A stretch of 64,000 bases of DNA from Paraburkholderia phenoliruptrix (lineage in GTDB: Bacteria; Pseudomonadota; Gammaproteobacteria; Burkholderiales; Burkholderiaceae). The stretch is taken from contig NZ_CADIKB010000023.1 in NCBI RefSeq assembly GCF_902859825.1, positions 52,276 through 116,275 on the forward strand, given 5' to 3'. The notes under the pieces are model-generated. The model saw only the letters and a program-made list of their open reading frames with translations. It was not told where the DNA came from and searched no databases. The number at the start of each line of letters is the position of its first letter. Position 1 is the stretch's first letter. Shown here in pieces: positions 60,742 to 64,000 of the stretch. Made by a program: the position numbers and the translations under genes.

Positions 60742-60761
60742 CAATTTTGTCGACAAAATTG
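60742..60761. promoter_or_regulatory. Operator 2: perfect 20-bp palindrome CAATTTTGTC/GACAAAATTG
   Basis: A perfect 20-bp palindrome whose core is TTGTCGACAA, the same pattern as operator 1. It lies 181 bp upstream of the gntR ATG, with no adjacent divergent gene. A half-like copy (TTCGACAATTTT) lies at 60630-60641. Confidence 0.75.
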
Positions 60762-60833
60762 TCGTGCTTCAGACGGTGTTTGCCGGTCCAACTGGCGTTG
60801 CAGCGTCATCAGTTAGTTGCGTACTTAGTCCAT

Positions 60834-60854
60834 AAAAAAACGGGCCGAAGCCCG
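60834..60854 (-). terminator. Rho-independent terminator of ldcA
   Basis: CGGGC, CGAA loop and GCCCG give a short stable stem; on the - strand seven T follow. It lies 15 bp after the ldcA stop. Confidence 0.85.
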
Positions 60855-60869
60855 CTTTCGTCTCTCGCG

Positions 60870-61799
60870 CTATCCGCGCAGGCACGGATAGTTGGACAAG
60901 GTCAGCCTGAAGCCGTCTTTATCCGCGACAAGGTGTGCGTCGGCTCCGACCGGCAGCGTCAACATGTCCGGCACGTGACCGAACTGCAAGCCGGTCACAA
61001 TCGGAATGCCGGTCACCGACCTCATCTGGTCGATCACGGCGTTGAGGTCGTAGCCGTTGTCGTAGTCGAACGACTTGCCGCCCGAAAAATCGCCGAGCAC
61101 GAGCGCCTGCTGCTGATCGAGAATGCCCGACAGATGCAGTTGATAAAGCATGCGCTCGATACGAAACGGTTGCTCGTTGACGTCCTCGACAAACAGCACC
61201 CCGCCCCGTACCGCCGGCATATACGGCGTGCCGATCAGCGACGTGAGCACCGCCAGATTGCCGCCCCACAAGGTACCGCAGACGTCCACCGCGCGCGCCT
61301 GCGGCACGTTCCGCGCGATCGTCACGGAGGGCACGGTCAGCGCCGCCCAGAAGTGCTGCATCGTGAATTCGCTGACGTGTTCCGCGCCGAAGTCGCTCAG
61401 CAGCATCGGGCCGCTGAACGTTTTGAGCCCAGCGCGGGCGAAGAGCGCGAGCTGAATCGCCGTGAAGTCGCTGTGGCCGACAAGCGCGACCGGCTGATCG
61501 GCCAGCCGGCGTTGCAGGCCCGCATAGTCGAGCTCGGCCAGAATGCGCACCGCGCCGTATCCGCCGCGCACGGCGAGCACGATATCCGGCAGCGCATGCG
61601 CTGCGTCGGCGAGCCGATTGAGGTCCGCCGCGCGCTCGCCGTCGGTTCCCGCAAAGCGCTGATAGCGGCGCTGAGTCGCTTCCACGCCTTGCACGTGATG
61701 CCCTTGGGCGCGCAGGCGTTCCAGCGCGCGAGTCAGCACGGCCGGGTCGTGCGGATAGCCGGATGGTGCGATCAGATCGAAGGTGCGGTGGACGGTCAT
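60870..61799 (-). CDS. ldcA: Muramoyltetrapeptide (LD-) carboxypeptidase
   Basis: A 309-residue S66 peptidase. FDLIAPSG start, VRGGYGAVRILAELD, and the nucleophile Ser110 in LVGHSDFTAIQLAL; the later GGNLAVLTSLIGTPYMP and EDVNEQPFRIERMLYQL carry the Glu/His partners. It removes the terminal D-Ala from tetrapeptides during murein recycling in the cytoplasm. No signal peptide. The terminator follows directly, and tadA lies 48 bp upstream in the same direction. Confidence 0.92.
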   Translation of the reverse strand: MTVHRTFDLIAPSGYPHDPAVLTRALERLRAQGHHVQGVEATQRRYQRFAGTDGERAADLNRLADAAHALPDIVLAVRGGYGAVRILAELDYAGLQRRLADQPVALVGHSDFTAIQLALFARAGLKTFSGPMLLSDFGAEHVSEFTMQHFWAALTVPSVTIARNVPQARAVDVCGTLWGGNLAVLTSLIGTPYMPAVRGGVLFVEDVNEQPFRIERMLYQLHLSGILDQQQALVLGDFSGGKSFDYDNGYDLNAVIDQMRSVTGIPIVTGLQFGHVPDMLTLPVGADAHLVADKDGFRLTLSNYPCLRG

Positions 61800-61847
61800 C
61801 GGCGGGAGCGGTGTGTTTTGTTGGGAAAACGTTGGGCCGGTTTGCAG

Positions 61848-62531
61848 CTACAGCGCCTTGTCCGGATCGCTTTGCACATGATGCCCGCCCGGTGTTTCGA
61901 CACCCGCGCGCGCCGCAGCACGCGCTTCGCGGCTGGCGCGGCGCCGCTCGGCGAAGAACGACTTCAGCGCCGCGCCGCATTCGCTTTCGAGCACGCCGCC
62001 GACGACCTCCGTGTGGTGATTCAGTTGCGGGTTCGCGAAGGCGTCGACGACGCTGCCGCACGCGCCCGTCTTGGGATCGCGCGCGCCGAATACTACACGG
62101 GCGATGCGGGCGTGCATGATCGCGCCCGCGCACATCAGGCAGGGCTCGAGCGTCACATACAGTTCGCAGCCGGGCAAGCGATAGTTCTCGACAATCTGCG
62201 CCGCGGTGCGCAAGGCGATCATTTCCGCGTGCGCCGAAGGATCGTGCGCACCGATCGGATGGTTGAAACCTTTGGCAATCACTTCGTCGCCGCGCACGAG
62301 CACGGCGCCGACGGGCACTTCGCCGGCCGCACGCGCCTCTTCGGCGGCCGCCTGAGCCAGCGCCATGAAGCGGCGGTCGCGGTCGGAGATAGGTTGGGCG
62401 GACGCTGTGGCCTCGCCGACGACAACTTCAGCGCCGCCCTGCGCGGCAGGCTGCACCGCCGGCGCCTTGCCGGCCTCGGCCCCATCCGGGTTCGCTTGCG
62501 GCACGCCGCAATGGGCGACGGGCTCGCTCAC
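61848..62531 (-). CDS. tadA: tRNA-specific adenosine-34 deaminase TadA
   Basis: A 227-residue deaminase. Zinc site: HAE (AHAEMIALRTAA) and PCLMC (TLEPCLMCAGAIMHARI). GEVPVGAVLVRGDEVIAKGFN is typical. The core matches TadA, which converts A34 to inosine in tRNA-Arg. About 50 extra residues precede the core (Ala/Pro/Gln-rich) and about 35 follow it. The GTG start overlaps the previous gene's stop (GTGA), supporting the long N-terminus; an internal ATG at codon 56 would trim the first helix of the fold. Confidence 0.88.
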   Translation of the reverse strand: MSEPVAHCGVPQANPDGAEAGKAPAVQPAAQGGAEVVVGEATASAQPISDRDRRFMALAQAAAEEARAAGEVPVGAVLVRGDEVIAKGFNHPIGAHDPSAHAEMIALRTAAQIVENYRLPGCELYVTLEPCLMCAGAIMHARIARVVFGARDPKTGACGSVVDAFANPQLNHHTEVVGGVLESECGAALKSFFAERRRASREARAAARAGVETPGGHHVQSDPDKAL

Positions 62532-62974
62532 TGCGACCTCGCGGCAGCCAACGCCGCGGCGGGGGCGATCGGTTCGGCGCCCTCTGCATGGGATACGTCG
62601 CCGTTCGAAGCCCTCTCGGACAGTCGTTCAGCGATGCGGCGGCAATATTCATGCGGCAGGGCCAACGCGCCGCCGCGCAGCGATTCGAGCGCCATGTCGA
62701 GCGCCAGCATGCGCGCCTGCAGGCGACACAGGCTAGCGTTGTCGCTCACCGCGTTCAGGTCGGTCTGCAGGTCGCGCAGCGCGCGCAGCTGTTCGACCGC
62801 AGGCGGCACGAAACCCGCATTTTTCAGAATCCGGTTAGCCACGCGCACTTCTTCCGGGACGAGCGCATCGTCGTCCAGGCTGAGCGGCGCGCCCGCGCCC
62901 GGCAAATCGTCGAATTCGCCGCGTGCGGCGGCGGCGGCAATACGCTGTTCGACTAACGCATCAAGCAATCTCAT
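62528..62974 (-). CDS. DUF1992 (DnaJ-homologue C28-like) protein
   Basis: A 148-residue helical protein. MRLLDALVEQRIAAAAARGEFDDLPGAGAPLSLDDDALVPEEVRVANRILKNAGFVPPAVEQLRALRDLQ is the DUF1992 pattern found in bacterial YfhE-like and mitochondrial DNAJC28 proteins. Function is unknown. The last bases overlap the tadA start (GTGA), so the two are coupled. The ATG at 62974 excludes a 23-codon upstream run with no homology-like sequence. Confidence 0.85.
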   Translation of the reverse strand: MRLLDALVEQRIAAAAARGEFDDLPGAGAPLSLDDDALVPEEVRVANRILKNAGFVPPAVEQLRALRDLQTDLNAVSDNASLCRLQARMLALDMALESLRGGALALPHEYCRRIAERLSERASNGDVSHAEGAEPIAPAAALAAARSQ

Positions 62975-63120
62975 CTGCAATCCACTACGTTGCGGCCCAC
63001 GCATTCTATCAGGGAGTGCCCGATGGCTCTCCCCGCCTGGCATACCGGCACACCGCAGCCGTTCCGGTGCTGCGCAGTGATGGCGCGATCACGTCAGCGA
63101 CCGTGCCCGCGCGTGACGCA

Positions 63121-63738
63121 TCAGGGCGTGACGCCTTCGAGCGGCCAGCGCGCAAGCACAACATGCCGGGTCCGCCCCAACAAGCTGTGTATCAGCGCAA
63201 AAGCGCGCACGTTCCAGCAAACCGGCTCGACCGGCTGGGCGGCCGCCCAGGGCAGACCGTAAGCCAACGTCACATGCGGCGTAAAAAGCCCCGCCGCGGA
63301 ACCCCTGCCACTCTCAATGCCGCAGTTCCGCAATGCGTCGTAGAACGCGTCATGCAACGCGTCATGCAGAGTATGAAGACCGACGACGCCATCGGTTCCC
63401 GTCAGAACCAGCGGGCCCGGGCGCGGTTTGGAAGCGAAACTCGCGACCGTGTCGAACTCCACGGTAAACGGCGCCATGCGGATAGACGCCGCGGCCTGCA
63501 TTGCCGCCTCAACATGAGCCGGTGGCAGCCCGCCCGCGAAAGTGCCGAGATGCCGCAGCGTGACATGCAGACGACTGGGCGCGAGCGGCCTGCCGCGGGC
63601 GCGCGCTTCCCCACAAAGCCGCTGCGCGAGCTTTGAAATATCGGCCGCCGTGTTGCTGTCCGGAAAGACCGCGAAAAACAAACCGTCTGTTGGGGTGGGC
63701 GGCGCCTTCAGCCCGGGCAACCACAGTTGTTCAGGCAT
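63121..63738 (-). CDS. thpR: 2'-5' RNA ligase/cyclic phosphodiesterase (LigT-like)
   Basis: A 205-residue 2H phosphoesterase. The paired catalytic HxT motifs are LHVTLRHLG (near residue 57) and PHVTLAYG (near 160). Opening LFFAVFPDSNTAADISKLAQRL fits the family. Members ligate or hydrolyse 2',3'-cyclic phosphate RNA ends. The ATG at 63738 (MPEQLWLPG) is preferred; the longer upstream frame is unsupported. It is separated by 146 bp from the DUF1992 gene and lies on the same strand. Confidence 0.85.
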   Translation of the reverse strand: MPEQLWLPGLKAPPTPTDGLFFAVFPDSNTAADISKLAQRLCGEARARGRPLAPSRLHVTLRHLGTFAGGLPPAHVEAAMQAAASIRMAPFTVEFDTVASFASKPRPGPLVLTGTDGVVGLHTLHDALHDAFYDALRNCGIESGRGSAAGLFTPHVTLAYGLPWAAAQPVEPVCWNVRAFALIHSLLGRTRHVVLARWPLEGVTP

Positions 63739-64000
63739 CTCGCTCCTGCGTGGTGAAAGCCGACATCTACACGGATACTCCTTCGCATTGAACTGACTCG
63801 CGGCCCGCAGCACACGCTGACGTGGCACTGTTGAGCCTTCAAAAAACGCTTGCACTTGCCGACCGCCTACGTAGAATACTGTACATCCATATGGGCTATC
63901 CATTTAGCTCCACTTGCGCCATGATCGGGTAGTGAGCGAACTCAAGCATACCCCGACTGCCGGTGAAGATTTCCCTCGAACATGGAGCCAGTTTCTGGAC
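63739..64000. other. 262-bp terminal region without a supported gene
   Basis: Past the thpR start, I see GC-moderate sequence with A/T-rich bits (AGAATACTGTACATCC) that may hold the thpR promoter. No gene can be placed before the window ends. Confidence 0.4.

Larger units (their letters stand above)
60561..60869. other. 309-bp region upstream of gntR, to ldcA end
   Basis: Contains, on the - strand, the gntR promoter and two TTGT-NN-ACAA operators (separate entries), and the ldcA terminator at its right end. The stretch 60640-60740 shows nothing I can name. Confidence 0.6.

Overview
The window is about 64 kb of GC-rich, tightly packed, single-replicon-like bacterial DNA. Gene content and protein style (a PotFGHI polyamine importer, an OMPLA-type phospholipase with a long N-terminal extension, a membrane urate hydroxylase PuuD with a cytochrome c tail, dodecin, DUF1289 and DUF2795 small proteins, TACAAT-like -10 boxes) suggest a betaproteobacterium of the Burkholderiales, most likely Paraburkholderia, Burkholderia or a close relative. 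That placement is inference from gene content; I could not run a search. I see no insertion sequence, prophage, CRISPR array, rRNA or tRNA gene. Most genes look intact, so this reads as ordinary chromosome plus metabolic accessory clusters.

Layout, left part (1-20.8 kb). A truncated LysR regulator with a Gly-rich insert diverges from a YeiH-type exporter. Then come a glutathione S-transferase, a ClC chloride channel with CBS domains, a C45-like Ntn-hydrolase, two small proteins, an AraC regulator translationally coupled to a DUF2795 protein, a cupin, and a second LysR. A TetR repressor diverges from a three-gene RND efflux operon across a 28-bp palindrome. A class A penicillin-binding protein (PBP1a) follows, flanked on both sides by related non-coding elements rich in DnaA-box-like 9-mers, and then a ribbon-helix-helix protein.

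Middle part (21-43 kb). PspA and a membrane-anchored TPR/Gly-rich protein form a likely envelope-stress pair ending in a strong terminator. A TetR regulator diverges from a Baeyer-Villiger monooxygenase and an alpha/beta hydrolase. Next are a soluble chemoreceptor with its signalling domain first and probable sensor domain last, the potFGHI polyamine import operon, an Nramp metal transporter, phospholipase A, DUF1289, an OmpW-like porin, a nitronate monooxygenase, an aldehyde dehydrogenase, a YbiT-type ABC-F protein, a 3-hydroxyisobutyrate-dehydrogenase-like enzyme with a 64-residue low-complexity insert, and dodecin.

Right part (43.4-60.8 kb) is a purine-catabolism island. A BMP-type ABC importer (binding protein, two permeases, double ATPase) and a divergent LysR regulator lead into 8-oxoguanine deaminase (guaD), PuuD, HIUase (uraH), ureidoglycolate lyase (allA), allantoicase (alc), OHCU decarboxylase (uraD), a PuuE allantoinase, a hydantoin/allantoin racemase, an NCS1 permease and a GntR regulator. 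On paper this encodes every step from 8-oxoguanine or urate to glyoxylate and two ureas: PuuD then UraH then UraD then (racemase) PuuE then Alc then AllA. Two TTGT-NN-ACAA operators lie upstream of the GntR gene, one of them covering its -35 box. A separate palindrome lies between guaD and uraH.

The last 3 kb hold an LD-carboxypeptidase, the tRNA adenosine deaminase TadA coupled to a DUF1992 protein, and a 2'-5' RNA ligase-like protein. I found no clear undescribed defence or mobile system. The most unusual signals are the in-frame low-complexity inserts in conserved proteins, the elements around PBP1a, a terminator with no visible gene upstream of potF, and the operator palindromes.
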